Below, one piece after another: positions 8,692 to 18,486 of a stretch of 64,000 bases of DNA (its first letter is position 1; each line of letters starts with the position of its first letter). Location: the NCBI RefSeq assembly GCF_014803405.1, contig NZ_JACYFG010000061.1, forward strand, positions 186,001-250,000, written 5' to 3'. Under the pieces are notes generated by a model, which ran no database searches, was not told where the DNA came from, and saw only the letters and a program-made list of their open reading frames with translations. Source of the DNA: Pelagicoccus enzymogenes. Its GTDB lineage: Bacteria; Verrucomicrobiota; Verrucomicrobiia; Opitutales; Opitutaceae. Both the position numbers and the translations under genes were made by a program.

Positions 8692-10068
8692 TTAACGGGC
8701 CAAACGATCATTCAATTCGATGTACTCGCAAAGCACGGCGACATTTCGATTGAACACAGCACTGCTTATTCGATCCATCTCCGTGTATTCGCCGTTCCAA
8801 CGTTGGCCCTTCGGCAGGGTCGCCTTGAAACGGTCGTTACGCGAGATCCACGCGCCGGACGATTCCTGCGCTTCGATGATCTTCTTAACGGATTGAGACA
8901 AGGCCGCCAAGCGTTTCTGCGCAGCCTCGCCTGAGAGCTCCGCCGTTTCCAGCTGCATCAAGCCTTCTTGCCCATGCTCCAGCGCAAGTTCGTACCGTGC
9001 AGTTCCTGCTTCCAAAGCCGAGGATATATTAATCTCGTAGGCGTATCCGGTAGCCCGCTCCGGATGTAGCTCCGCGATACTCTTCACCCGTTTACGCCCG
9101 CGGTCGTAGTAGAGAGCTTTATTGGTTCCGATCTCAACGAAACGCGCCCATTTTCCGTTCTCCAAACGGATTTCCCTGAGCCAACGCAAAGCATCCGGAA
9201 TCGGCTCCAGCAAGGTATCGTCGCCTAGGCAAAGATAAAGATCGATCAGTGTATCCACATTCTTGATCGTAACGGCAGGACAAAGAGACGCGGGCTCGAA
9301 AGTCCGAGCCCAAGCAGGCTGTAGGAATTCGTTGTATTGCTGAGCCCAGCCGGGTTGAGGCGGAGGCAATTGCGATACCACGAGAAAACGGGCTACGCGG
9401 CGCAAGCTTTTCTCAATCTCCGGATCATCTCCGTAGTGGTTGAAAGCCTCAATCATCACCCGTACGCAGTCATTGATACCACCATCGTTGAAAGTAGCGA
9501 AATCGTGATAATTGCCCCTCTCTGGGTACAAATGCGGCCAGCCACCGTTGCTCAACTGCGTCGCAATCATCATGTCTACCGCTCTGCGGGTGGCTTTGGA
9601 GAGAGAGTCATCGTCGACCGCAGCATCCATAGCCAATAGAAAACTGATAGCGGACTGGCTTTGATTGTCGTCGAAGCTGACCGTCTCGTTGCTCAAGTCG
9701 GCAAAGTCGATCGTATGGTCCCAGCCGCCGTGTTTGTTTTGCCCGCGAATCAATGCATTTGCCGCAGCCATGGCGGCATCCAAAGCAGTCCTGTCGCCAG
9801 TTACCTGATACGCCCGTAAAAACGATTGGCCAACCGCTGGCGTGCCTGGCGGCTGCACTTCGATGGTATGCGCGTCCTTCGGCCCCTCTCCCCAACGCAG
9901 CGAGAGGTCGGGAGTCACGTGATAGACGTATCCACCATGCGAATTCAGAGTCTGAAAGTAAGCGACTCCTTTATGCAAGGAAGCGACAGCTTGATCACGG
10001 AACGATTCGGCTCTGAGGGTGCACGAAAGAAAAAACAAAAAGATACAGGGGATGTAGTTCGTTTTCAT
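8692..10068 (-). CDS. PL10 pectate lyase
   Basis: A 458-residue secreted protein (signal peptide to about residue 20, CTLRAES) matching family PL10 pectate lyases, which have an (alpha/alpha) toroid fold. Family-like segments are SHGGYVYHVTPDLSLRWGEG near the N-terminus, PPGTPAVGQSFLRAYQVTGD, NGGWPHLYPERGNYHDFATF, and GINDCVRVMIEAFNHYG. The family cleaves polygalacturonate by beta-elimination with calcium, producing the unsaturated ends removed by GH105 enzymes such as the one at 4226-5602. It is on the opposite strand to the rest of the pectin run and ends 12 bases from the end of the unknown gene. It lies 145 bases downstream of the first TonB receptor gene, whose terminator sits between them, so it probably has its own promoter. 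Confidence 0.87.
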   Translation of the reverse strand: MKTNYIPCIFLFFLSCTLRAESFRDQAVASLHKGVAYFQTLNSHGGYVYHVTPDLSLRWGEGPKDAHTIEVQPPGTPAVGQSFLRAYQVTGDRTALDAAMAAANALIRGQNKHGGWDHTIDFADLSNETVSFDDNQSQSAISFLLAMDAAVDDDSLSKATRRAVDMMIATQLSNGGWPHLYPERGNYHDFATFNDGGINDCVRVMIEAFNHYGDDPEIEKSLRRVARFLVVSQLPPPQPGWAQQYNEFLQPAWARTFEPASLCPAVTIKNVDTLIDLYLCLGDDTLLEPIPDALRWLREIRLENGKWARFVEIGTNKALYYDRGRKRVKSIAELHPERATGYAYEINISSALEAGTARYELALEHGQEGLMQLETAELSGEAAQKRLAALSQSVKKIIEAQESSGAWISRNDRFKATLPKGQRWNGEYTEMDRISSAVFNRNVAVLCEYIELNDRLAR

Positions 10069-10157
10069 GGAACTGGCTTCTTCCTAATACTTAAAACCAT
10101 ACACTCTCCTTGCTAGAACGCCAGCGTAAGACGCATCCTAAGCTTCACTATTACAGA

Positions 10158-10187
10158 ATAAAACCGCCACTCTGAAGAGTGGCGGCG
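10158..10187 (-). terminator. Rho-independent terminator of the first TonB receptor gene
   Basis: Read on the minus strand, a perfect 9-bp GC-rich stem (arms 10164-10172 and 10177-10185) with a TTCA loop is followed by TTTTATT. It lies 27 bases past the receptor stop codon and separates that gene from PL10. Confidence 0.85.
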
Positions 10188-10213
10188 TTACCTATTGATG
10201 TTTATACCAAAGA

Positions 10214-13200
10214 TTACATATCAAACGAAGCTGAGAGAATAAACTGACGGGGATCGATGATTCGATAGACAGAGGTCGATCCATCGAGGAAGGCCTTCGT
10301 GGCCTGCAGACTGCCACCATCTTCGAATGCGTTCTTCACGTTGAGCTGGAAGCTCGCATTCACCTTGTCGTCGAAGAGCTTGGTCTTGTAGCTGACGAAA
10401 AGGTCTACGAAGGTCTCCGCTGGGGAATAAATCGGACGGTAGGTGTCGAGCGTCGTGATCTTGTTCTCCGGAAGGGTCAGGTCCTTAGCTGGATCGTAAC
10501 CCATTCCATAGAAACCGATATTTGCTTTGTCCATCCAGCGTACGGAAGCGCCGACGCTCATGTTCTTGAACACAGCGTTTTCGCTAATGCCAGCCAAGTT
10601 ATACTTGGTATTGAATTTGGCGGAGTACTTGCGGATCTGCGGACGCGGGCGACCCACCAGAGCGCGGAACACGGCCAGCGGCGAATCCACATTGGAGATG
10701 AAGCGAGCTTCCGCATTCGTATTGTTGTGGTAGGGGCCAATCCCGTCGTTGAACTCGGTGCCTGAGATGTACCACCAGAGCAGATTGCCACCTGGACCTT
10801 CTGGGAAATCCGAGTAGTCGCCATCCAGCATGATTGGAGCAACATCGCTCTCGTCCACGTCCGGAGTGGAAAGCCTGTCGACCGGCTTCCAGAAAGTGCG
10901 GAGCTGCTCTTGGCCATCGATCGTCACCGTGTCGTGGTAGAAACGTGGATCTTCGATCGTGGTCCAAACTGGCATACGCTTGGCGATATAGTCATCCACT
11001 GTTTGGCCAGCGGCCGTGTTGATCGCTTCGTTCTTGGTGACAGAAGCGCTGACGGTCCAGTAGCGATTTGGGTTGAAGTTGATTTCCAACTCGTCGCCCT
11101 TGGAGACCATGTCGTTGACCGCCGCGTAGGTGCCATTGTCAGCGAGCTCTTGCAGCCCCTTGTAGAGTTCCACGTCCATTTGCATGAGCGGGGCCATGAC
11201 CTCGGGTACGTCGTTAGATTTGTCACCTCCTTCACGTCCTTCGAGGTTTCTGAGCAATCTTCTAAGGGACTGGTTATCATTGGAGACGAAGCCATCCATA
11301 CGCATGATACGTTGGGCCATCGTACTGATATCGCCATCACGCAGGTCGCTCTGCTTGGTGGTGTAATGGACGTAGCGGATGGAGAGTCTTCCATCCATCA
11401 TGTTCATCCAGAGGCCCTTGTCGGTGGTGGTACCGGTTTGGTTAGGCAGCGGGTTGAGGTCGAGGTCCCAGGCTGGTCCCTTCGCGATGAAGTTGTCCGC
11501 TTCGTTGTAGGTGAGGCTCAAGCCACTGACCGCCTCAGCTAGGAACTTGCTGAAACCGCTGCCTCCATCGACTTTTGACTTGAGGAAATCGAGGTCGCGG
11601 AACGGGCGCGCCACGATAGAGAGGTTCTCGCTCTTGCCACCGGCTTCGCGCCAGCCTTCGTCCCATCGATTGCTCAGCTCGAAGTCGTACTCTCGAAGAT
11701 CGGGAGTCAAGCGAGCAAAGGGAGCATTGCGGTCATAAACTGTGTCTTCACGAGTGCCAAAGGTCGCGATTAGCTTTCCGTCGAGCAAGGTGCTCTGAAA
11801 AACCACACCCGTGGTCTTGATGACATTCTGCAAGGCCGCTTGACCGGCAGACCCATCGGGACTCGGTGTCCAGCCGACCGCAGACACGTCCGAATTTCTC
11901 GAACCTGCTGGTCCCCAATTGAAGGGCACGGTGGCTCCTTCCGGGAAATAGGCCGGCGCGTACTCGATGCCGCCAAATCGGGTGCTACCAACATAGTATT
12001 GTTCGTTTAGACGGGAATAGTTCCCTGCAACTCTGTACTCGGGATCAGTATTAGAAGTCGTGCGATTGCCGAGGAGCGTGTTCGACGCGGCATAGGCCTG
12101 CTGCCAAGGTGTATCCAAAGCGAGCGCTGAGTGGCGATACGCGAAGTGACGGTTTTGGCGATCCTTGTATTCATAATAACCAACCGCTTGCTGGGTACCC
12201 AGCCACTTGGTCCAGCCATCGTCGTCAGCGAAGTTGATACGGTAGACGCCCTGGGCCCGAACCGTATCCCACAGCTGCGACTGGTCGCGCAGGTAGGGCT
12301 CGCTGCTCCTCAAGTAAGGCAGGCCGAAGTACGGATTGGGAGATCCATCCAAGTTCACCATATTCACGTCGACCTGCATCTGGCCCACGTTGCTGTTCAC
12401 GCTCGCTCTCCCCATGGGCTGGTTTTCGATGCGGCTTACGTCCTCGCGCATGAAAGTACCCTGCAAAGCCAAGGTTTGCCTCGGATTGTTTAGGATGAAT
12501 TGGTCAATCTGAGCCATGTAGATGTTTGTATCATCCCATGCCTTGCTATTGCCCATGAGGTTTATGTCGTCCCAGTTGTACAGAGATCTATCCTCGATAG
12601 GACGTGCTAAGGAGTTGAAGAGCGGCTGTTGCGATGCGGAATAAGTATCCGCAGGTCGCGTCGTAAACAAGCCGAGTCCTGTCGTACCCGCTGCGTACGG
12701 ATCCGTATCGGCCAAGCCGCCTGAAGCATATTTATTGGTGGTCCAATAAGGATCTAGATCCGGAGAGATACGGAAGGTCGAGCGGCTTTCTTCGCCGTTG
12801 AAGTAAGATGGCCGACTTGTATAAGGTTCGGTCGAGCCTAAGACATCGCCCTTTCCGTATACATCTCCGTTAGCCATGGTAACCAAGCCAGTGATCGGGT
12901 TCCAGCCCGGCATCCCGTCTTCCAACCAATCGGTATAATAGTCACGAGGCGTGGTGAAGTTCGGACGCACGGACTCGTTCTCGTAGTGGTACCAGGAAGC
13001 GGCAATGGTCGTATTCTCGAAGGGGCGAGCCTTTACCTGCAAACTGAGACGCTTGGCATCCTCACCCGAAGGCTTGCGGACGAAGCCAGTGTGTTGGTCG
13101 GCAAAGCTCAAGCGGACAGCGAAGGAGTCGGACAGCAATCTATTTAAATCGACAGAGGCGCGATAGCCGTCGTAGCTGTCCACCCGCGCTTGCAACTTGG

Positions 13201-13828
13201 TAAATTCGTGGTTCAAGTTGGCGGTCGCAGGAACTTGATTTACAGTACCGGACGCGTTGCCTAGGCCAAATATATTGGCATTCGGGCCGCGGCTGAGCTC
13301 CAAAGAGTCAAGCCAAAGTTTGTCGACAGGAACGCGCCCCGTCATTCCAATATTGTTAAAAGCAATATTCGCATTGCCGATACCGCGTACGCGGTTCGCA
13401 TTGTTTGGATCAAGACTGACTTGGTCTACCACCGCGCCAGTACGATCCGTTTCGAACAATGAGTAGGAACTCGTCCCTTCCGTGCCGGCCATGTGGTCGA
13501 ACACATCGTTGATATCGACCATCGCGAAGTCATTCATTTGTTCCGTGGTCATCACGGTGATAGACTGGGCAAGGTCTTCTACTTTCGTATTCAAGCGAGT
13601 ACCGGACATCGAGTTTGCCTGGAAGTATCCAGTAACATCGGCCACCACTTCGAACGGTGACAGTTCGAAAACTTCATCCTCTGCATCCTCCCCCAAGGGA
13701 GGTGCCGTGGTCGAAGTCTGGGCTAAGAGCAAGCCATGCGAAAGCACACAGGCAGTCGCTACCAAAAACGCGGAGCAACGAGGCGCCCCGCGGGGGCATG
13801 TATATCTAGTAGATACTGATAGTTTCAT
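10214..13828 (-). CDS. TonB-dependent outer-membrane receptor (copy 1)
   Basis: A 1204-residue outer-membrane receptor. The start at 13828 is chosen over 13855 because it aligns the signal peptide (cleavage near HGLLLAQ) with that of the paralogue and both then share the context ACTATATG or similar. After a short linker comes the TonB-box-like segment EVFELSPFEVVAD, then the plug (SGTRLNTKVEDLAQSITVMT, IGMTGRVPVDKLWLDSLELS, RGPNANIFGLGNASGTVN). A long 22-strand-type barrel ends in an aromatic-containing strand (FILSASFDM), as expected for outer-membrane insertion. The family imports large ligands using TonB-ExbBD energy. There is no N-terminal CarboxypepD_reg domain and no SusD partner, so it is not a standard SusC. 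It lies beside the pectin genes, which suggests oligogalacturonide uptake, but siderophore or other ligands cannot be excluded. Confidence 0.9.
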   Translation of the reverse strand: MKLSVSTRYTCPRGAPRCSAFLVATACVLSHGLLLAQTSTTAPPLGEDAEDEVFELSPFEVVADVTGYFQANSMSGTRLNTKVEDLAQSITVMTTEQMNDFAMVDINDVFDHMAGTEGTSSYSLFETDRTGAVVDQVSLDPNNANRVRGIGNANIAFNNIGMTGRVPVDKLWLDSLELSRGPNANIFGLGNASGTVNQVPATANLNHEFTKLQARVDSYDGYRASVDLNRLLSDSFAVRLSFADQHTGFVRKPSGEDAKRLSLQVKARPFENTTIAASWYHYENESVRPNFTTPRDYYTDWLEDGMPGWNPITGLVTMANGDVYGKGDVLGSTEPYTSRPSYFNGEESRSTFRISPDLDPYWTTNKYASGGLADTDPYAAGTTGLGLFTTRPADTYSASQQPLFNSLARPIEDRSLYNWDDINLMGNSKAWDDTNIYMAQIDQFILNNPRQTLALQGTFMREDVSRIENQPMGRASVNSNVGQMQVDVNMVNLDGSPNPYFGLPYLRSSEPYLRDQSQLWDTVRAQGVYRINFADDDGWTKWLGTQQAVGYYEYKDRQNRHFAYRHSALALDTPWQQAYAASNTLLGNRTTSNTDPEYRVAGNYSRLNEQYYVGSTRFGGIEYAPAYFPEGATVPFNWGPAGSRNSDVSAVGWTPSPDGSAGQAALQNVIKTTGVVFQSTLLDGKLIATFGTREDTVYDRNAPFARLTPDLREYDFELSNRWDEGWREAGGKSENLSIVARPFRDLDFLKSKVDGGSGFSKFLAEAVSGLSLTYNEADNFIAKGPAWDLDLNPLPNQTGTTTDKGLWMNMMDGRLSIRYVHYTTKQSDLRDGDISTMAQRIMRMDGFVSNDNQSLRRLLRNLEGREGGDKSNDVPEVMAPLMQMDVELYKGLQELADNGTYAAVNDMVSKGDELEINFNPNRYWTVSASVTKNEAINTAAGQTVDDYIAKRMPVWTTIEDPRFYHDTVTIDGQEQLRTFWKPVDRLSTPDVDESDVAPIMLDGDYSDFPEGPGGNLLWWYISGTEFNDGIGPYHNNTNAEARFISNVDSPLAVFRALVGRPRPQIRKYSAKFNTKYNLAGISENAVFKNMSVGASVRWMDKANIGFYGMGYDPAKDLTLPENKITTLDTYRPIYSPAETFVDLFVSYKTKLFDDKVNASFQLNVKNAFEDGGSLQATKAFLDGSTSVYRIIDPRQFILSASFDM

Positions 13829-14861
13829 ATAGTCTGAGGTTATTTTTCCGATCAATAAGGAAACTCCAAAAAACCAAGCACACTCAGCGCAGAGCTGAAC
13901 CTTAGGTGAGCTCCCTTCGCTAAATATATAAATTGCAAGACATCGCTACCCAGAAAACCATAGCAGTGAGCATACAAAACCTGACGACACTCCTCTGACC
14001 ACAAAGTGGATCAAAAACCATGCACAAAACGTTCACGTCAGACATGAAGCTCCGAATATATTTGAAAACTGATTAAAACCACTATAACAATCCCCACCCG
14101 AAGCTCCACCGACAGAAGACAGGAATGCACTAACGAATCTCTATATTGTTATATAGAAACAGCAAACAAGCGAAGCAACGGATCCTCGATCAAAACAAAT
14201 AGTTTTATCACTATCTAAAATCATGAGGCCGGCATCAGTACGGCTAGTTCCAACCCCCTCGAGCTACACCCAAGCGCAAGGCCCTTGATATACTCGTGGC
14301 TTTAGAACTCGATGACGCTTGACAAATCAACCATCAAAGATGGTGAAATTTGGAGGTAACATAGCTAAACAAATACTGGGGTTGACAAAACCATTTGGGG
14401 TCAAAAAGGCTTAGGTTAGATCAGGTGGTGCAACCCGCCTCGTGTAGGGTTTTAGAGTAACCCATATTCTCCCTTATGACCACGCCTAAAGACGCCTAAA
14501 ACCACCGCGATCCTAAGCTCCTCTCATTTTCCTCCTTCGCCGACGTCTCCATCCACCTAAAGCTACTTCCTGATGGACCTATCTGATGAACCCATCTATT
14601 ATACTTCAGTCTGCTTCGAGCCGACCCTATCCGTACGAATTGCCCCTAGCCCCTTGTCATTCATAGCACTCAACAAATACCCGCAAGGACTTCACCCTAG
14701 CCAACCGTTCAATGGAAACAAATATCCCAGTTTCACTTAAGACGGAAAGGGCATTCAAGAAACAGTGACGGGCATTCAGCGCACATTAATATCACCTGGC
14801 GGAGCGTCCGATCCACCGCCAACCGGGCGCTGCATGCAGCAGAGCATTAACCCATCGGAAT
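13829..14861. other. Gene-free region between the two TonB receptor genes
   Basis: About 1.03 kb with stop codons in all frames and no coding region I recognise. It has lower G+C than the flanks, especially near 13900-14260. It must contain the promoter and leader of the first receptor gene near its left end and the 3' end of the second near its right end. A short AT-rich palindrome lies at 14140-14157. The stretch 14700-14830 has a composition like decayed coding sequence, but no family could be assigned. Confidence 0.5.
14140..14157. repeat. Short AT-rich perfect palindrome
   Basis: TCTATAT and ATATAGA form 7-bp arms around TGTT. It lies about 310 bases upstream of the first receptor start on that gene's strand. 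It could be an operator or a chance hairpin in AT-rich DNA; I see no second copy nearby. Confidence 0.35.
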
Positions 14862-14898
14862 AAAAAAAATCGCCGCTACTTCGAAAAGTAGCGGCGAT
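14862..14898 (-). terminator. Rho-independent terminator of the second TonB receptor gene
   Basis: On the minus strand, a perfect 13-bp stem (arms 14869-14881 and 14886-14898) with a TTCG loop is followed by a run of seven T. It starts 25 bases past the receptor stop codon. This is the strongest terminator in the window. Confidence 0.92.
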
Positions 14899-14922
14899 CG
14901 CCTATATCACTTATTTGGGGAA

Positions 14923-17900
14923 CTAAAGATCGAACGAGGCAGAAAGAATAAACTGCCGCGGATCGATAATTCGGTAAGTCGATGACGTTCCATCAAGAAA
15001 GGCGCTCGTGGCCTGCAATCCGCCCCCATTTTCAAACGCGTTCTTCACGTTGAGCTGGAAGTTCGCGTCCACCTTCTCGTCGAAGAGCTTCGTCTTGTAG
15101 CTGACGAACAGGTCGACGTAAGTCTCGGCTGGCGAATAGATCGGCCGGTTGGTATCAAGCTCCAGAATCTTGTTTTCTGGAAGCCTCAGGTCCTTAGCCG
15201 GATCGTATCCAAGCCCATAGAATCCGATCGAGGCTTTGTCTGCCCAGCGCACCGAACCACCGACGCTCATGTCCTTGAGGAAGGTGTCCTCGCTGATTCC
15301 AGCGAGCCTGTACTTGGTGTTGAACTTGGCCGTGTACTCGCGGATTTGTGGCCGTGGACGGCCGACCAAAGCGCGGAATACCGACATCGGCGCATCTACG
15401 TTGGACTGGAAACGGACTTCAGGAGACTGGCTCGAATCGTAGTTCACCAGATCTCTGAATTCCTGGCCAACGATGTTCCAGTATAGCAGGTGACCAGTTG
15501 GACCAACGGGGAGCTGCGAATAATCGCCTTGCAGGGCGATCGGGCCACCCGCGCTCTCGTCGATGTCCGTAGTGCTCAAGATATCGACTGGAGTGTATGT
15601 CGTGCGTGTAAAGCGTGGATCCTCAATAGTGGTCCAAACTGGAACGCGTGCCGCGTAGTAATCGTCTACTGCGGAACCTGCAGCAGTGTTGATCGACTGG
15701 TTCTTGGTGACCGACGCGCTGACCGTCCAGTAGCGATTCGGGTTGTAGTTGATTTCCAACTCGTCCCCCGTTGAGGTCAGGTTATTGACTGCAGCATAGG
15801 TGTTGTTCGCTACCAGCTCCTTCAAGCCGGAGAACTGATCAACTGGCATTTGCAGCGCCGCTGCCAAAACGTTGTCTGGAGGCGTTTCATTGTCCGAATA
15901 GCCCAGCCAACCTTTGGCGTGCCTCATGAGGCTCTGGCGGTCGTTCGCGACCAAACCATCCATACGCATGATGCGCTGGGCCAAGGTGCTAACATCTCCG
16001 TTGCGAAGGTCGAGCTGCTTGGTGGTGTAGTGGACGTAGCGTAGCGAAAGCTTGCCTTCCATCATACTCATCCAAAAGCCCTTGTCCGTTGTGGTTCCCG
16101 TTTGATTTGGGAGCGGGTTGAGGAAGAGGTCGTAAGCGGGGCCTTGGGCGATGAAGTTGTCCGCTTCGTTGTAAGTAAGGCTCATGCTGCTGATGGCTTC
16201 GCCAAACAGCTTGCTGAAGCCGCTACCGCCCTCCGCCTTGGACTTCAAGAAATCTATATCGCGGAAGGGACGGGCAACAAGCGAGATGTTGGTGGTCTTT
16301 CCACCCGCTTCGCGCCAACCCTCATTCCACTGGTTCGAGGCCGCGAAATCGTACTCGCGAAGGTCTGAAGTCAGGGTCGCGAAAGGAGCGTTGCGATCAT
16401 AAACCGTGTCCTCGCGGGTGCCGAAGGTGCCAATCAACCTGCCGTCGAAAAAGGTGCTCTGCAGTACACCGCCGGTGGTCTTGATGACGCTCTGCTTGTT
16501 GGCTCCACCGCCGCCACCGTCAGGGCTTGGCGTAAAGCCGATCGGGGAAACATCGTAGTTCATCGAACTTGCCGAAGCCCCCCAAACGAAAGGAAGCGTT
16601 GCCCCTTCCGGGAAGTAGGCAGGAGCGTATTCGATTCCTCCATACGGCGTGCTACCGACATAGTATTGCTCGTTGATGCGGGCATAGTTACCAGGAGCGA
16701 TCGGATAGATGTCCTGTACGTTGGTCTGGGTACGATTGCCCAGCGGAGTATTCAAATTAGCATACTTCTGCTGCCAGGCCGCATCAAGGCTTAGAGCTGA
16801 ATGGCGGTAAGAGTACTGGCGGTCCTGCCGGTCCTTGTATTCGTAATATCCGACAACCTGCTGGGTACCCAACCACTTGGTCCAACCGTCGTCATCCGCA
16901 AAGTTGATGCGATATACACCCTGAGCTCGCGAAGTGTCCCACATTTGCGACTTGTCGCGCAGGTAAGGTTCGTTGCTCCGGAGGTACGGACGACCGAAAT
17001 ACGGGTTCGGGCTGCCATCCAAGTTCACCATGTTCACGTCGACTTGAAGCTGGCCGACGTTGCTGTTGACGCTAGCGGGCCCCATGGGCTGGTTTTCGAG
17101 GCGATTGACATCTTCGCGCATGAAGGTGCCCTGAAACGCCAAGGTTTGCTTCGTGTTGTTGAGAATGAACTGGTCGATCTGGGCCATGTAGATGTTCGTG
17201 TCGTCCCAGGCCTTGCTGTTGCCCGCCAGATTGATCTCTGTCCAATCGTAGATCGACTTGTCATCGATGGGGCGAACCACCGAATTAAAGAGCGGCTGCT
17301 GCGAGGCAGTATAACTATCCGAAGAATTTGTATTCAAAAGGCCAACACCGGAATTAGCGCCAGCGAACGGGTCCGTGCCCGCCACATAGCGACCGATCGC
17401 CCAATAAGGATCCGTGTCAGGTGCGATCCGAAAGACCGAACGATTTTCAGGTCCCGCAAAGAACGATGGCGTACCTGTGTACGGCCGTGGGTTGCCGGAT
17501 GAATCGACACCATTGCCCACGATCGTGCCATCCCGTAGGGTCACCAAACGTGTTATCGGATTCCAGCCAGGCATTCCTGCGTCGACCCAATCGGTGTAGT
17601 AGTCGCGAGGGGTGGTGAAGTTCGGGCGTACCGACTCGTTTTCATAGTTGTACCATGAAACCGCCACCGTCGTGTTTTCGAAGGGACGGGCCTTCAACTG
17701 AAGGCTGAGGCGCTGGGCGTCTTCTCCAGACGGCTTGCGAACAAAGCCAGTATGCTGTTTCGCGAAACTCAGGCGCACTGCTACATCGTCGGAAAGATGG
17801 CGGTTGATGTCTACCGAGGCCCGATGCCCGTCATCGCTGTCGACCCGAAGTTGCGTCTTGATGAACTCGTAGTTGAGGTTGGCGGTGGCAGGCACTTGGT

Positions 17901-18486
17901 TGACCGTACCTGAAGCGTTGCCGAGACCAAAAATGTTGGCGTTCGGACCACGACTCAGTTCCAACGAGTCCAACCATAGAGGATCGACCGGCACGCGTCC
18001 CGTCATCCCGATATTGTTGAAAGCGATATTCGCATTTCCGATACCGCGAACACGATTGGAGTTATTCGGATCCAAGCTTACCTGGTCCACCACCGCGCCC
18101 GTACGGTCCGTCTCAAAAAGGGAGTAGGAACTGGTGCCTTCCGTGCTGGCCATGTGGTCAAACACGTCGTTGATATCGACCATGGCGAAGTCGGACATTT
18201 GCTCCGTCGTCATCACAGTGATCGACTGGGCGAGGTCCTCCACCTTGGAGTTCAAGCGAGTGCCGGACATGGAGTTCGCCTGAAAATAGCCGGTCGTGTC
18301 GGCAACTACTTCAAAGGGTGAAAGTTCGAAGACTTCTTCAGCTTCGAGCCCTCCCGAATTTGGAGCATTGGACGCCTGAGCGATCAACGAGGGGCTGGGA
18401 AGGACACACGCGGTGGTTAAAACAAAAGCGGCACGCAAGGGCGTCCCGCGCAGACACAATTTCTGCGAGAAACCGTTAGGGTTCAT
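14923..18486 (-). CDS. TonB-dependent outer-membrane receptor (copy 2)
   Basis: An 1187-residue paralogue of the receptor at 10214-13828. It has the same order: signal peptide (ending SPSLIAQ), the segment EEVFELSPFEVVAD, a plug with long stretches identical to copy 1 (SGTRLNSKVEDLAQSITVMT, DINDVFDHMASTEGTSSYSL), and a barrel ending FILSASFDL. Differences concentrate in extracellular-loop-like stretches, for example around residues 345-400 and in the C-terminal third near the DDYYAARVPVW segment, as expected if the two bind related but different ligands. The start codon has the same preceding bases (ACTAT) as copy 1. Neither a SusD-like gene nor an anti-sigma/sigma pair is nearby. The ligand is unknown; pectin-derived oligosaccharides are a guess from the adjacent locus. 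Confidence 0.9.
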   Translation of the reverse strand: MNPNGFSQKLCLRGTPLRAAFVLTTACVLPSPSLIAQASNAPNSGGLEAEEVFELSPFEVVADTTGYFQANSMSGTRLNSKVEDLAQSITVMTTEQMSDFAMVDINDVFDHMASTEGTSSYSLFETDRTGAVVDQVSLDPNNSNRVRGIGNANIAFNNIGMTGRVPVDPLWLDSLELSRGPNANIFGLGNASGTVNQVPATANLNYEFIKTQLRVDSDDGHRASVDINRHLSDDVAVRLSFAKQHTGFVRKPSGEDAQRLSLQLKARPFENTTVAVSWYNYENESVRPNFTTPRDYYTDWVDAGMPGWNPITRLVTLRDGTIVGNGVDSSGNPRPYTGTPSFFAGPENRSVFRIAPDTDPYWAIGRYVAGTDPFAGANSGVGLLNTNSSDSYTASQQPLFNSVVRPIDDKSIYDWTEINLAGNSKAWDDTNIYMAQIDQFILNNTKQTLAFQGTFMREDVNRLENQPMGPASVNSNVGQLQVDVNMVNLDGSPNPYFGRPYLRSNEPYLRDKSQMWDTSRAQGVYRINFADDDGWTKWLGTQQVVGYYEYKDRQDRQYSYRHSALSLDAAWQQKYANLNTPLGNRTQTNVQDIYPIAPGNYARINEQYYVGSTPYGGIEYAPAYFPEGATLPFVWGASASSMNYDVSPIGFTPSPDGGGGGANKQSVIKTTGGVLQSTFFDGRLIGTFGTREDTVYDRNAPFATLTSDLREYDFAASNQWNEGWREAGGKTTNISLVARPFRDIDFLKSKAEGGSGFSKLFGEAISSMSLTYNEADNFIAQGPAYDLFLNPLPNQTGTTTDKGFWMSMMEGKLSLRYVHYTTKQLDLRNGDVSTLAQRIMRMDGLVANDRQSLMRHAKGWLGYSDNETPPDNVLAAALQMPVDQFSGLKELVANNTYAAVNNLTSTGDELEINYNPNRYWTVSASVTKNQSINTAAGSAVDDYYAARVPVWTTIEDPRFTRTTYTPVDILSTTDIDESAGGPIALQGDYSQLPVGPTGHLLYWNIVGQEFRDLVNYDSSQSPEVRFQSNVDAPMSVFRALVGRPRPQIREYTAKFNTKYRLAGISEDTFLKDMSVGGSVRWADKASIGFYGLGYDPAKDLRLPENKILELDTNRPIYSPAETYVDLFVSYKTKLFDEKVDANFQLNVKNAFENGGGLQATSAFLDGTSSTYRIIDPRQFILSASFDL

